Shown here one piece after another: positions 1 to 8,623 of a stretch of 14,573 bases of DNA. The stretch spans positions 80,182 through 94,754 of the forward strand of contig QZLH01000216.1 in the NCBI GenBank assembly GCA_003833135.1. The letters are read 5' to 3'. Both the position numbers and the translations under genes were made by a program. The DNA is from Oehlia diaphana (lineage: Eukaryota > Glomeromycota > Glomeromycetes > Glomerales > Glomeraceae). The notes under the pieces were generated by a model. It had not been told where the DNA came from. It ran no database searches and saw nothing but the letters and a program-made list of their open reading frames with translations. The first letter of the stretch is position 1, and every line of letters begins with the position of its first letter.

Positions 1-50
1 TTTTTTTTTTTTTTATTTTTTTTTTTTTTTTTTTATTTATTTTTTTATTA
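1..50. repeat. poly(T) low-complexity block at window edge
   Basis: Almost pure T, broken only by isolated A residues. It could be the antisense poly(A) tail of a retrocopy lying to the left, or plain low-complexity sequence. The window edge cuts it, so its full length cannot be seen. Confidence 0.7.
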
Positions 51-192
51 ACGGAAATTCCTTTCATAATAAAATATCAAAACTTAAATTATATTTGAAA
101 ATCATATCAATTATAAAATTAAAGTTAGTCACACAGTACACATATTATCCTTAAGATGTATATTCTAATTTATCGTTCGTAATAAAATGGAA

Positions 193-287
193 CAAAGAAA
201 ACCTTATTTACATTCTCCATTTCTAGAAGAAAAAGAAATTCTAGTTACTTTAATATAAAGAAAAACTATTTGCATTTTCCATTTTCA
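193..287 (+). repeat. degenerate 30-bp direct repeat pair
   Basis: A segment of about 30 bp at 193-223 (AAAGAAAACCTTATTTACAT and onward) recurs at 258-287 with a few substitutions, 65 bp downstream. Both copies end in a CCATTTTC-like stretch. No coding potential is visible. The pair probably marks an old local duplication. Confidence 0.5.
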
Positions 288-338
288 GTAAAAAAAAAAT
301 GGGATTTTGTTTCTTTACTTTTATGTAAATCCTTATGT

Positions 339-339
<1 letters not shown>

Positions 340-380
<41 letters not shown>
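340..380 (+). repeat. 41-nt poly(A) homopolymer
   Basis: An uninterrupted run of 41 A. It could be the poly(A) tail of a plus-strand retrocopy whose body lies in 51-339, but no canonical polyadenylation hexamer sits 10-30 nt upstream and no flanking duplication was found. Plain homopolymer expansion is equally possible. From 381 to 526 I see nothing further. Confidence 0.7.
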
Positions 381-382
<2 letters not shown>

Positions 383-526
383 TCGTTGCCAAATTTGATC
401 TCAAAATTCCTATTATTACACAATTTTAGTTTTTTTTATTACACGCAATTTTAAAGTTTCATAAACATGTGTTTTCTATTATTCTATTGATGCATAAAAG
501 TAAATTTTTTAATTGATTTAAATATT

Positions 527-1080
527 TCCTTGTAAGGAGAGAGTCTTTAAAACATTTTCATTATCATCTTTTGAATATATCCAATTAAATATCTTATAAT
601 TCTTTGATATCTTGAAGTAGTAAGGAATATTAAATTTTTTTTATCAAAATGTAGTATTTTTAAATAATAATAATAATTTGATTCAATAAGACCAATTCAT
701 AAAGTCATAGTGCATTATGCAGAACAAGTGGATTCATTTTCTTTACAATATCAATTAGACCGTTTCAATTTGTTTACAATATTTGTTTGTCCTGTCATCC
801 TCTATTTTTAAAATTCCAATAAACAAAAAATTATTAATAAAAATTTTGAATCCCTGGAATTTTCCTTCCGAAACTCTGGAAAGGTCTTATTTTGGATAAT
901 AAAAAATTTTTGCACAGACATATGACGTAAATCATGCAGTCAGTTCTCAAGAACTTAGTCATGCTATATGGACCAAAAAATTTGCGTCCGTTAAAATTTA
1001 CCAGACGTAGCGAAATCACGTGATTATTGTTTCTGCTAAGAATAATCATGAACAAATAAATAAATAAATCAAATGGATTT
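527..1080 (+). repeat. tandem repeat unit A (about 545 bp period)
   Basis: First of three diverged direct copies. Shared landmarks are CTTGAAGTAGTAAGG near 613, TTCATAAAGTCATAGTGCATT near 696, the CTCTATTTTTAAAATTC stretch, GGTCTTATTTTGGAT near 883, TTTTTGCACAGAC near 907, a GACGTAAATCATGC block near 924, and AAATGGATTTAAG near 1071. The equivalent of the unit C open frame is interrupted by a stop and deletions here. A 73-codon reverse-strand frame inside this unit is treated as chance. Confidence 0.75.
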
Positions 1081-1107
1081 AAGTAAGGGTAAACCTTTAA
1101 TTAATGT

Positions 1108-1630
1108 AAAATATTTTTTCCTTGTAGAAAAGTCTTTATGGATTAAATAATATCATTCAAAATATAACATTTTTGTGAATTTCTAATTTCCAATTTTCCA
1201 TACTACTTCAAGATATCAAGATAAATAAAGAACAACTCATAAAGTCATAGTGCATTTTGCAGAACAAGGTGAATTCATTTTTCTACAATATCATTCCAAT
1301 TTAATTACAATATTTGTTTATTCTATCATTCTTTATTTTTTAATAAACATAGATAATAAGAGTATGTATGTATGCTTAAAATGTGAAAATTCAGAATTTC
1401 TGAAAATTAACTCGAAAAACTCTGCGGAAAGGTCTTATTTTGGATTATAACAAAAATTTTTTTGCACAGACGTAATTATGCAGTAGTTACTTAGTCATTT
1501 AGTCATGCTTAGCCTATACGGACCAAAAAAAGAATTTGCGGCCATGGTTTATCCGGTGCCATTACATCATATTTAACCACGTGGAACCAGTATCGCCAAA
1601 GAAATTAGTCATGTGACCAAATAATGAATT
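1108..1630 (+). repeat. tandem repeat unit B, with an internal inverted segment
   Basis: Second copy. It has the CATAAAGTCATAGTGCATT landmark at 1238, 540 bp after unit A, followed by the same ordered landmarks (GGTCTTATTTTGGATTAT near 1430, TTTTTTTGCACAGACG near 1457). Upstream of them, about 1150-1225 is in the opposite orientation to units A and C: CCATACTACTTCAAGATATC here is the reverse complement of the GATATCTTGAAGTAGT stretch in A and of TTTTGAAGTAGTATGG in C. Confidence 0.7.
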
Positions 1631-1640
1631 TCATAATAGT

Positions 1641-2275
1641 AAAATATTGTAACTTACTTTAACATTTTCATTATCTTTAATATCCAATCAAATATCTTAT
1701 ATTTTGAAGTAGTATGGTAATTAGGATTATAAATTTTTCCACAAAATGTAATATTTTTGAAAAAATAATATTGACTCATAAGACAAATTCATAAAGTCAT
1801 AGTGCATTGTATGGAACAAGTGAATTCATTTTTCTACAATACCGTTCCAATTTAATAAAAATATTTTGTTTATCCTATCATCCTCTATTTTTAAAATTCT
1901 AACATAGATAATAAGAGTACGTATGTATGCTTAATGTGAAAAATCCCGAATTCCTGGATGATGATAGCATTTACATAATGACGTAAATCATGCGGTTAGT
2001 CATGCTTGCTTAGGTACGTACCAAAAAAAGGAAATAATCCGGACTTGCGTCCGTAATTTACCCGGAATCGTGCATATTCATCCACGTGGAGGAATGGAAA
2101 AAGTGATTGTGAAACCGGATTGTGTAATAAATCACGGGATTAATGTTTCACTCAGTATCGCCAATAATTTTAACGTTGAGAAATTTAATCATGTGACAAA
2201 TACATGGGCAAATGAGCAAATGGATTTAAGCATAATTCCAGCCGGAGTTATGTAATTCCAGTACGATCTTACATG
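1641..2275 (+). repeat. tandem repeat unit C (most complete copy)
   Basis: Third copy. CATAAAGTCATAGTGCATT lies at 1790, 552 bp after its counterpart in unit B. It shares the AACATTTTCATTATC stretch with unit A (near 1660 and 550) and the AACATAGATAATAAGAGTA stretch with unit B (near 1900 and 1345). Its 3' part is longer than in A and B and contains the only intact frame, at 1968-2255. Confidence 0.75.
1968..2255 (+). pseudogene. open frame of unknown function in repeat unit C
   Basis: Open from just after a TAG at 1965-1967 to a TAA at 2253-2255, about 95 codons. The only in-frame ATG is a late internal one; the first plausible initiator is a GTG at 2070, leaving 61 residues. The C-terminal half looks protein-like, with DCVINHGINVSLSIANNFNV followed by a VTNTWANEQMDLSIIPAG stretch, rather than the poly-Lys/Asn/Ile of random AT-rich frames. 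I do not recognise the family. Units A and B hold shortened, broken versions of the same stretch (a DVNHAVS-like start in A), so this is probably an exon or gene remnant duplicated with the repeat. A spliced exon cannot be excluded. Confidence 0.35.
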
Positions 2276-2520
2276 TGGCAAAGAACTTTTTTTATCGTTG
2301 CAATTAAAGTAGTAATTCGATTCATCTTTTATTCTATTGTTATTATTCTGTTACATAACTAATATTATTTAGGGTCAATACTTTTTATTAATCTTTTTGT
2401 AAAGTTGACATAGAATTTTCCTGTCTTTTTTTCGTTTTCAAAAAATCAGTAGTGTTTTTCGGGGTTCACAATTGTGAGAAAACTACATAATACTAGAGAA
2501 GGGAATAACTCATTATATAT
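2276..2520. other. AT-rich spacer, no gene seen
   Basis: No frame of note, no RNA gene and no clear repeat. It separates the tandem units from the degenerate repeat pair downstream. Confidence 0.6.
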
Positions 2521-2632
2521 AATAAAAAACATATGTTAAATGTAAAAAAAAAAGGAAAATAATATGTTAAAACAATTATACCTTTATTATTGAGAAAAAA
2601 ATACTAACTACATGTCACGCACGTCAGATTCC
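2521..2632 (+). repeat. degenerate direct repeat, copy 1
   Basis: Shares the ordered blocks AATAAAAAACATATG, AAAGGAAAATAATATGTTAA, an AAATTATAACTTTA-like stretch, GAGAAAAAAATACT and CACGCACGTCAGATTCCAC with a second copy starting at about 2897. Substitutions and small indels separate the copies. No coding potential is evident. Confidence 0.6.
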
Positions 2633-2896
2633 ACTTTTACATGCGAATTTTGATAACTTTTTATTATAATATTAAATTTAAATATCAACAAATGGTTTAT
2701 AACAATAATCAACCAACTCCAAATTACTAATAAAAAAATATTTATTAATTATTTAATTGTCAATTCGTTTAAGACTGGCACAATTTTTACTTTTTTAGCA
2801 TTATATATTCGGAACGAAATTTAACGAAAATTGCGTAGTTGGCAAAGTTGGCAATAAATTCAGAAATACTAAAACTGCGATAACTTAATATTTTTT

Positions 2897-3010
2897 AATA
2901 AAAATCATATGATATATATAAAAAAACAAAAGGAAAAAATAATATGTTAAAATAATTATAACTTTACTAAGAAAAAAATGACTTAACATTGTACGCGTGT
3001 CAGATTTCAC
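2897..3010 (+). repeat. degenerate direct repeat, copy 2
   Basis: Counterpart of the copy at 2521, displaced by about 376 bp. Shared blocks include AAAAGGAAAAAATAATATGT, AATAATTATAACTTTA, AAGAAAAAAATGACT and GTACGCGTGTCAGATTTCAC. From 3011 to 3198 I see only AT-rich spacer. Confidence 0.6.
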
Positions 3011-3198
3011 TCGCTATATGTATTTTTTATATATATACGATAGTGCCGTTCTTAGGCGAATCGGCAAAAATTAAACTAATAAATATTTGCTTTTTCTAAC
3101 CAATATTAAGGGATCAAGATTGTGTTGACATGTTCAGCTTTAAAATTATTCTTTAATAAGGTTATAAAAATGAATTCCTAAAATTACAGAAAAAACCA

Positions 3199-3360
3199 CC
3201 CAGTAAACAGTTTTTGTATAAATTTATACCAAACGGGCTCATTGGCTCGAAATTAGCTCAAATTTATGCAAAAAAACAATCCAAATTTAAGCTAATCTAG
3301 GGCCAATTATATATGGATGAGCCCATTTGGTACAAATTTATACAAAAACTATTTACTGGG
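3199..3360. mobile_element. MITE-like foldback element with 44-bp terminal inverted repeats
   Basis: The left arm (3199-3242, starting CCCAGTAAACAGTTTTTGTA) is the reverse complement of the right arm (3317-3360, ending TACTGGG) with three mismatches by eye. The inner part stays roughly self-complementary (GGCTCGAAATTAGCTCAAAT against AAATTTAAGCTAATCTAGGG), so the whole 162 bp can fold back around a loop near 3268-3284. The trinucleotide CCA sits immediately outside both ends (3196-3198 and 3361-3363), a possible 3-bp target-site duplication. There is no coding capacity, so it would be a non-autonomous DNA transposon of unknown superfamily. Confidence 0.75.
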
Positions 3361-3363
3361 CCA

Positions 3364-4565
3364 TAGCGGTGAATAAGATTATTAGACGACTTTTAGCCGG
3401 AAAATTTGAGGCATAAGATATATTTTTTTTTTTCTAAAAAAATATATATATACGAATTATATTTGATATTATTGTTATTTTCATTAAAATCAACAACTTA
3501 TTTAACGTGGTTGCTAGATTGAAATATTAAATAATAAATAAATGAATAATATTCAGAATTTCAGATATATAAAGTAAACTTTACCAATTTTTGTATATTG
3601 ATAAGTTGACGAATCTTTATTAAAATTTTTATTTCGTACTGATAACCCTAACTTCACAAAATTCGTTATGTTAATCCCATCGACATCAAAAAATAAATCT
3701 ACTAACTAAATTGATGATCACAATACACACAACTACTGAATTTAAAGATACTTAATATTTAACGAAGATCTATTAAACATTTGGTTTAATGGATCACTTG
3801 TGATTTGTGACTTAATAATTCGTTTGCGTTATGACCATGACTTCTTGTAAACTTGCATTGGTTTCTTAGCGTTTCTCTAATGACGTCTACTACTATAAGA
3901 ATAACACGGAACGAGCAAATCTCCAAAGATTGTTCGAAGACATTTTCTTGTATATTATAAAGTATTGACAAAGATTTCCGTTTTCGTAATACTTCATTAT
4001 GATCATATGCCTAAATGAATGTTGGACCTCTTGTTAACACCAAATGTATGTTAACACCAAATGTACTGTATGTTTCAGCTAATGGACATTTGTGATATCC
4101 GTCTATAACCCTATAAAAAAAAAATTCTGGAAAAACTGCGATAAATGATCATTTTTCTAGTTGAAATTCAGACATGTGATCACTTTTCTGAAAAATTTTT
4201 ATAGGTAGGTAACCTATAAAAATTGCAAAATTTTAGTAAAACATGTGTTTATAATATTATGTTCTCATTTTCATACTTTAACAACTTAATAAAAATATCG
4301 GACTGATTATTCAATTACCTTATTAACGTAAGAATTTGAAACGTTTGTGAATTATCAAGATACGTCTGTTGATCTTATCCGCCAATATGTGAGGAGTAAA
4401 GTTAGTATAATGCAAAACAATGATTTTTTTCATAAAGAAGATGAAATATGTTAATTGAATCATTTTTTTTTTTGATTTGCAACGCACTTCTTTATTAAAT
4501 TTTAGGATAAATACTACCAATTTAATTACAGAAATAAATACACAGAGGCATTCATACTAATATGA
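3364..4565. other. AT-rich stretch without a supported gene
   Basis: No gene can be supported. A 61-codon reverse frame at 3971-3786 and a 65-codon reverse frame at 4520-4323 lack recognisable motifs. Small internal repeats occur: TGATCATTTTTCT at 4146 recurs as TGATCACTTTTCT at 4177, and CCTATAAAAA at 4109 is mirrored by TTTTTATAGG at 4196-4205. Confidence 0.5.
4033..4066 (+). repeat. two tandem 17-bp units
   Basis: GTTAACACCAAATGTAT is followed directly by GTTAACACCAAATGTAC, with one mismatch at the last base. It is a simple tandem duplication. Confidence 0.85.
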
Positions 4566-4802
4566 TATGACCCTGTAACAAACCGATCTACCCTATTAAA
4601 CTATCTGAAACACAATAAAGACCGGAAAAAAATTACCCAATTTCTGCTCTTCCTACCCCTCGTCAACTATCTAGGGAATTTACACGAGCCCTTAGTGCAA
4701 TGGTACGCCCATACCTGCCGTGCCCTCCTACAACCAAGTAATTTTCCCTCAAAACGAACTAAACTACCTAAAAGTAGAATTGTGATTATCTCCGTTATAT
4801 GA
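4566..4802 (+). pseudogene. open frame without ATG in a GC-richer island
   Basis: Open for 78 codons between a TGA at 4563-4565 and a TGA at 4800-4802, with no Met. The translation has a balanced composition unlike the Lys/Asn/Ile-rich random frames nearby, including QFLLFLPLVNYLGNLHEPL and a Trp-Tyr pair followed by AHTCRALLQP. The local base composition is visibly richer in C on this strand. No family is recognised. It is most likely a fragment of a gene or transposon; it could also be an internal exon, as it lies just before a second open frame in another phase. Confidence 0.25.
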
Positions 4803-4851
4803 TTAGAAATGTGATCTAAATAGAAGCTTATCACTTGTTCAGAAATAGTAG

Positions 4852-5100
4852 AACCACCTCTTTTTCAACGTCGAATACCCACAACCCTACTCAACTTACA
4901 AAAAAAACGTAACTCCATATGAACACGAAGCAAAAAGCAGGTCGTCCGACTTAGCTGCACGGTTGGTTCGGCGGTGCCCTTGTCCAATCAAATTCCTCAA
5001 AATTTATACATACATAACGAGATCCATTATTATTTGTTTCTCAGAACTTTTTTTAGTGCAAGCACGATACTTGAGAATAAAGGTTCCTATCGTTGAATAA
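4852..5100 (+). pseudogene. second open frame without ATG, other phase
   Basis: Open for 82 codons from after a TAG at 4849-4851 to a TAA at 5098-5100, with no Met. It is one phase off from the open frame ending at 4802. The part at 4921-4990 is the most GC-rich piece of the left half of the window and encodes an Arg/Ser/Ala-rich stretch. The same segment also resembles a degraded tRNA-type promoter, so the open frame may be incidental. No family is recognised. Confidence 0.2.
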
Positions 5101-5130
5101 ACCACGTGATCTGCTGCGGTTGTGCTGTTT

Positions 5131-5200
5131 TCCCTATAAGAAATCTGTATATGGAAATGATACATTTTGTATACGTTTGATATACGTTTTCATAAATTCC
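5131..5200 (+). repeat. 180-bp-period repeat, copy 1
   Basis: Aligns without gaps to 5311-5380, exactly 180 bp away, with 58 of 70 positions identical by my count. Shared blocks are CCTATAAGAAA, ATATGGAAATGATAC and TATACGTTTT. This copy continues uninterrupted into GTATACAAATTCC, whereas copy 2 is cut by the LINE insertion. Confidence 0.8.
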
Positions 5201-5285
5201 GTATACAAATTCCGTATATTTAATAAGTAATTCATTTTTTGAAAATTTTTTATAAAACTAATGTATACGGAATGTATACGGAATT
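5195..5285. repeat. inverted repeat (CCGTATAC-type arms)
   Basis: The left arm at about 5195-5217 (AATTCCGTATACAAATTCCG and onward) pairs with the right arm at 5263-5285 (GTATACGGAATGTATACGGA and onward), enclosing about 45 bp. Each arm contains a doubled ATTCCGTAT word. It may be part of a small foldback element covering the 180-bp repeat. Confidence 0.65.
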
Positions 5286-5310
5286 CTTGAACTTCTATTT
5301 TTTTAGTTAT

Positions 5311-5380
5311 TTCCTATAAGAAACCTGCATATGGAAATGATACGTTTTGCACAAATTTTATATACGTTTTAGTAAATTCT
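5311..5380 (+). repeat. 180-bp-period repeat, copy 2, split by the LINE
   Basis: Counterpart of 5131-5200. It ends exactly where the LINE begins; its last 14 bases are the left target-site duplication. Past the LINE, 14155 onward resumes with GTATTAATTCC, matching GTATACAAATTCC that follows copy 1. Confidence 0.8.
5367..5380 (+). repeat. LINE target-site duplication, left copy
   Basis: TTTTAGTAAATTCT is identical at all 14 positions to 14141-14154. It directly abuts the simple-repeat tail of the LINE. Confidence 0.92.
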
Positions 5381-5402
5381 TTTATTTTTATTTTTATTTT
5401 TA
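5381..5402 (-). repeat. LINE 3' simple-repeat tail
   Basis: Three to four copies of TTTTTA on the plus strand, that is TAAAAA on the element strand, lie between the left target-site duplication and the 3' UTR. Short microsatellite tails in place of poly(A) are common in several LINE clades and fix the 3' end of this element. Confidence 0.85.
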
Positions 5403-5618
5403 TAACCATGTGAACTAGTTTACAGAAAGATAAATAAGAACTACATAAAGAAGTCGAACATTATCTAAAACTACGCTATAATCAAACCGTCCGAAGGCGG
5501 TGCCACCCTGGTGTAAATATACTAAACCGTGAAGGATCAACCGAAGCATCACCTACCTTCGAAATGACTACACTAGGGAAAAAGGGCAATAGAGGTTATA
5601 AAAAATGATATATGTATA
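5403..5618 (-). other. LINE 3' UTR with a GC-rich structured island
   Basis: Noncoding sequence between the ORF2 stop and the tail. Within it, 5486-5560 is markedly GC-richer and self-complementary: GAAGG-C-GGTG (5493-5502) can pair with CACC-TA-CCTTC (5550-5560), enclosing CACC-CT-GGTG, and ACCG...CGGT also folds locally. In stringent LINEs a 3' UTR hairpin is the template recognised by the reverse transcriptase; that role here is inference. Confidence 0.55.
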
Positions 5619-6650
5619 CTATGGGGATCGGATAAAAGTAAGATCAGGTAAATAGTCAAAATTGTTGAACGATAGAGTGTCTCTATAAGATTCCCAAGTA
5701 CCACTGTGTAAAAAATTGCAAGTGGTCCACCATATACTGGCGGAATCATCAAGGTTAGCTAAATGTTTGAAATAAGGTAAAGACTTATTATAATAGTAAG
5801 CCGAATAACGGCCTCTTGAACTAATAGTAGTCGTATTGGGATGTGTTGTATTTAAAGTGTTTCTTGAACTATGTGTATTGTGTCGTCGATATTGTTTCTT
5901 TTTCTTCGAAGTGATGTTTAGGGATTTCTCCCATTTTTTGAAATTTTGAGCACATACCACCCAAGTAGAAATTTTGAGAGCTGCAGTAAAATCAGTAACA
6001 TATTGTATTAATAATCGGTCACGGAGTTTTTGTTGACCAAAGTACATATAAAATAATTCAGTTAGATCTGCTGGGATTAGATGGTGTAAAAGTAAAATCC
6101 ACGGTTGTTCTCTTGGTACATATATACTGTCTTGTGGGGTTGTTGGGTTTGTGTTGTGTAGTAAAGCTATGTCTATTGTGTCAGGTAGTAGTTTAAACAT
6201 GTTGGATTTATTGATATTATGATCTATATCGAAAGTGAAACTACTGGTATTTTTTGCTTTAATTAAATCAGAGAGTTTTTGTTTATATTCATTTAAAAGG
6301 ATTGAAATATTTGATCGATGGGATGGACATAGTCCTATGTGTGTGTTCGTATCTTCATATTTGTTGCAATTTATACATAGAATTTGACCTGGTGGGTATA
6401 AATTTGGGTAATTGCATCGTAGTATATCACCCGTAGCGTAATTAAGTGTAGATTTTTTGACTTTTTCTGCGTGGATTTTTCTCAATTTGTCAGATGTTGG
6501 GGTGTCCGTCAGGTTATGGTTAATCCACTTTTTTGTATATGACCAATCTATACAGCCTTCCCGTATCAAATGGTTAATAGGTTTTAACAAGGAATTATTC
6601 ATGGCCATATTGAAAATTCGTGAGTGTATAGGTATGTTGCTCCATTTTCA
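5619..6650 (-). pseudogene. ORF2 C-terminal region: zinc finger and long C-terminal extension
   Basis: An open stretch of about 343 codons after a TGA at 6650-6648, ending in the TAG that terminates ORF2. Counted from the ATG at 6608, C78, C81, H90 and C94 form a CX2CX8HX3C finger (6377-6327), the type often found after RNase H in LINE ORF2 and thought to bind nucleic acid. Next come a leucine-rich helical stretch (HHLIPADLTELFYMYF), a basic cluster with KKKKQYRR, a Ser/Thr/Asn-rich linker and a Trp-containing end (SIWWTTCNF). The ATG at 6608 is internal, not a real start. The extension has no function I can name. Confidence 0.8.
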
Positions 6651-6759
6651 GATGTTCTGATCGACTATATAAATGTTATTATAATTAATAAAACCCAAAG
6701 ATGACGAGATGAAAAATTTGTGATTAATCAATATAGGGCTGTGTAAATCGCGACCGTTT

Positions 6760-7660
6760 TTGGCCAGGGTGACTGCTATGTCGTTATATTTGTTGTTGGA
6801 ATGTGCTTTAACTTTGATGAGCTGAATTGTTAAATATTTGTGTACTACTAGCCAAAGTATTAGATCCCATATTAAAAAATTTTTTTGTTTAAGTTATCTT
6901 CGAGGACTTATTGTTGGCGTTAACATTCTAGAGTTGAATGTGTCAATACAATTTTGGGAGTCAGTGTAAATAAGACTGGTTGAATGTGCTGGTAGAGTAA
7001 TAAGGATGGTTAATATAGCTAAGCTTTCGCTTTTGAATGATGATGGGAAAAAGATTGAAGTTCCTTTGAAATTAATTTTTGGTATTGATGGATTAGTTTG
7101 AATCCAGCTGAAGCCAGATTTACTATTAATTGTGTCTATATCTGATACTGAACCATCAGAGTAAAATTGAAAATTGTTAAAAATAGTGAATTGGGATGCT
7201 ATGAATTTTAAGGAGTTTTTAATATGATCGGCACATAAGAGTGCAAAATCTATGATTGAGTGTATTTGTTGTAAGGTTTTAGGGGAGTTGGGAGTTGTCG
7301 AGTTAAGCAGTGTGTGTGGAGTAAAAGGGGGTGTGATTATATTGTGACTAGCCAGAAATATTCTGTATGCATTGAATCTAAGTGTATGTAAGGGTTTGGT
7401 ACTAAGAAAGAATTTTGTATTAATATATTGTTTAAAAAAAAGGTGTTCTCTTGACGAGTGATGGTAAACTTTCATCAACGATAATCTATCCGTGCGCGCA
7501 TTAATTTTACATTTAACACGGTCATCTTGATTAGTTAAATAAGTGTCGTTGAGTCTACAACCAGGACATGGAGTTAAACAAAGTGGTGTCGTATTAAACA
7601 TATTAGTTGTTAGTGCGATATTATTACTTGAAATATCAAGTAGTATAGTACATAATGTTC
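6760..7660 (-). pseudogene. ORF2 segment: cysteine cluster and RNase H domain
   Basis: Open from about 7680, upstream of the ATG at 7601, with a single TAA at 6896-6894. A CLTPCPGC cluster lies at residues 8-15 counted from 7601. RNase H follows: FYSDGS with D149, SES with E192 and IYTDS with D214; after the stop, VKAHSNNKYND supplies the H (6803-6801) and the last acidic D (6782-6780). All four acidic active-site positions therefore survive, but the TAA splits the domain before the last one. The stop sits in SPRR-stop-LKQKN, where one C-to-T change from CAA explains it. RNase H degrades the RNA strand of the RNA:DNA hybrid. Confidence 0.88.
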
Positions 7661-8623
7661 CATCATAGTAATAGATGAATGTGAGGCTGTATCTTGAAGT
7701 ATTAATTTACCAATTATGCAGGATTGAGTAGGAGCGTGCCAGTGGTATGTCCATTCAGTTAATTTTTTTTGTCTTCCTATTGATTTGTGTGGAACTTGTT
7801 GTAAACGTTTTGGAATTATATAGGTGTTTGTTAATGGATACGTTAACGTACGATAATTACTAATCGTATAAGAGTCTTCCAATAATTTGAACCATTTTGG
7901 TTTTAGACCTTTGAAATTGTTGTTATTTTGGTATTTTACTTCATCCCAGGTGAGTAGGTGATTTCCGTCTGCAGAGACTAATTGATCCATGTATATAATA
8001 TTCTTTTTTCTTAATGATTTGTAGTCTGAAGACGAGAGGGCTGGTAAGTAATCTACTATCAGTGTGTAACTACCAGTTATGTTGTAATCTATAGTGAAGT
8101 CTATGTGTAATTGATATTGTTCTATTAATCCTAGACTTTTTACTAAATAACTAGGCGTGGAAAGTTTTTCTATGTATTTGTTGATAGTTTTAGGGATACC
8201 TAGGTACCATAACTCCATTGTTAATGTGTCTAATTTTTGAATGGCTATTTGACGTAATGTATCTGTATTGAAGAGTACGGATAAAATATTGAGTTGTGAT
8301 TTGACTAATAAGTCAAATAGATTATCTATATGTGGATAAAGGTCATTGTATATAATGTTGTCTGCAGTATTTAACGAAAGAGATAAATGGTGTTTAAAAA
8401 ATTTTTTTAAGGGGGTGATTAATTTTTGTGTTTGTGTGTAATTGAGAATGGTATGTTGTAATATGTATTCTAATTTTGGGAGGATAACTTTGTTAATTAT
8501 ATAGATGGCATGTAAATGTGTAATTTTCTTTTTCCTCATAGTGATCACATGAGACGCCACAATCGCTTGTGCTTTTTTTAATGTTTGTTGATGACGGTCT
8601 AAAGGGTTTATGTATAGTTCCAT
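7610..8623 (-). pseudogene. ORF2 segment: reverse transcriptase thumb and long linker
   Basis: An uninterrupted frame of 337 codons. The first part (RHQQTLKKAQAIVASHV, then INKVILPKLEYILQ) matches the helical thumb that follows the catalytic YLDD box in LINE reverse transcriptases, including the conserved KVILPKLEY-type element. The remainder is an unrecognised linker leading to the RNase H region. It lies one phase off from the segment upstream; restoring one base near 8621-8625 would join them. Its own downstream end at 7610 is out of phase: the true reading continues in another frame from about 7682. Confidence 0.8.

Noticed and set aside
834..1450. Short frames in tandem units A (reverse, 834-1055) and B (forward, 1250-1450)
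   Set aside because: Not conserved between the repeat units, no motifs, AT-rich composition.
3786..3971. Reverse frame of 61 codons with a fairly balanced composition
   Set aside because: The translation (LEICSFRVILIVVDVIRETL region) looks somewhat protein-like, but no family is recognised and no neighbouring exon was found; too little to call a gene.
4033..4066. Start of a CRISPR or minisatellite array
   Set aside because: Only two directly abutting 17-bp units and no spacers.
4323..4520. Reverse frame of 65 codons
   Set aside because: Lys/Ile/Phe-rich, typical of chance frames in AT-rich DNA.
4940..5000. A tRNA gene
   Set aside because: Words like the A and B boxes occur, but their spacing is too short and no acceptor or anticodon stem can be paired.
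6457..6660. Plus-strand frame of 67 codons
   Set aside because: Antisense shadow of the ORF2 C-terminal region, which has recognisable protein motifs.
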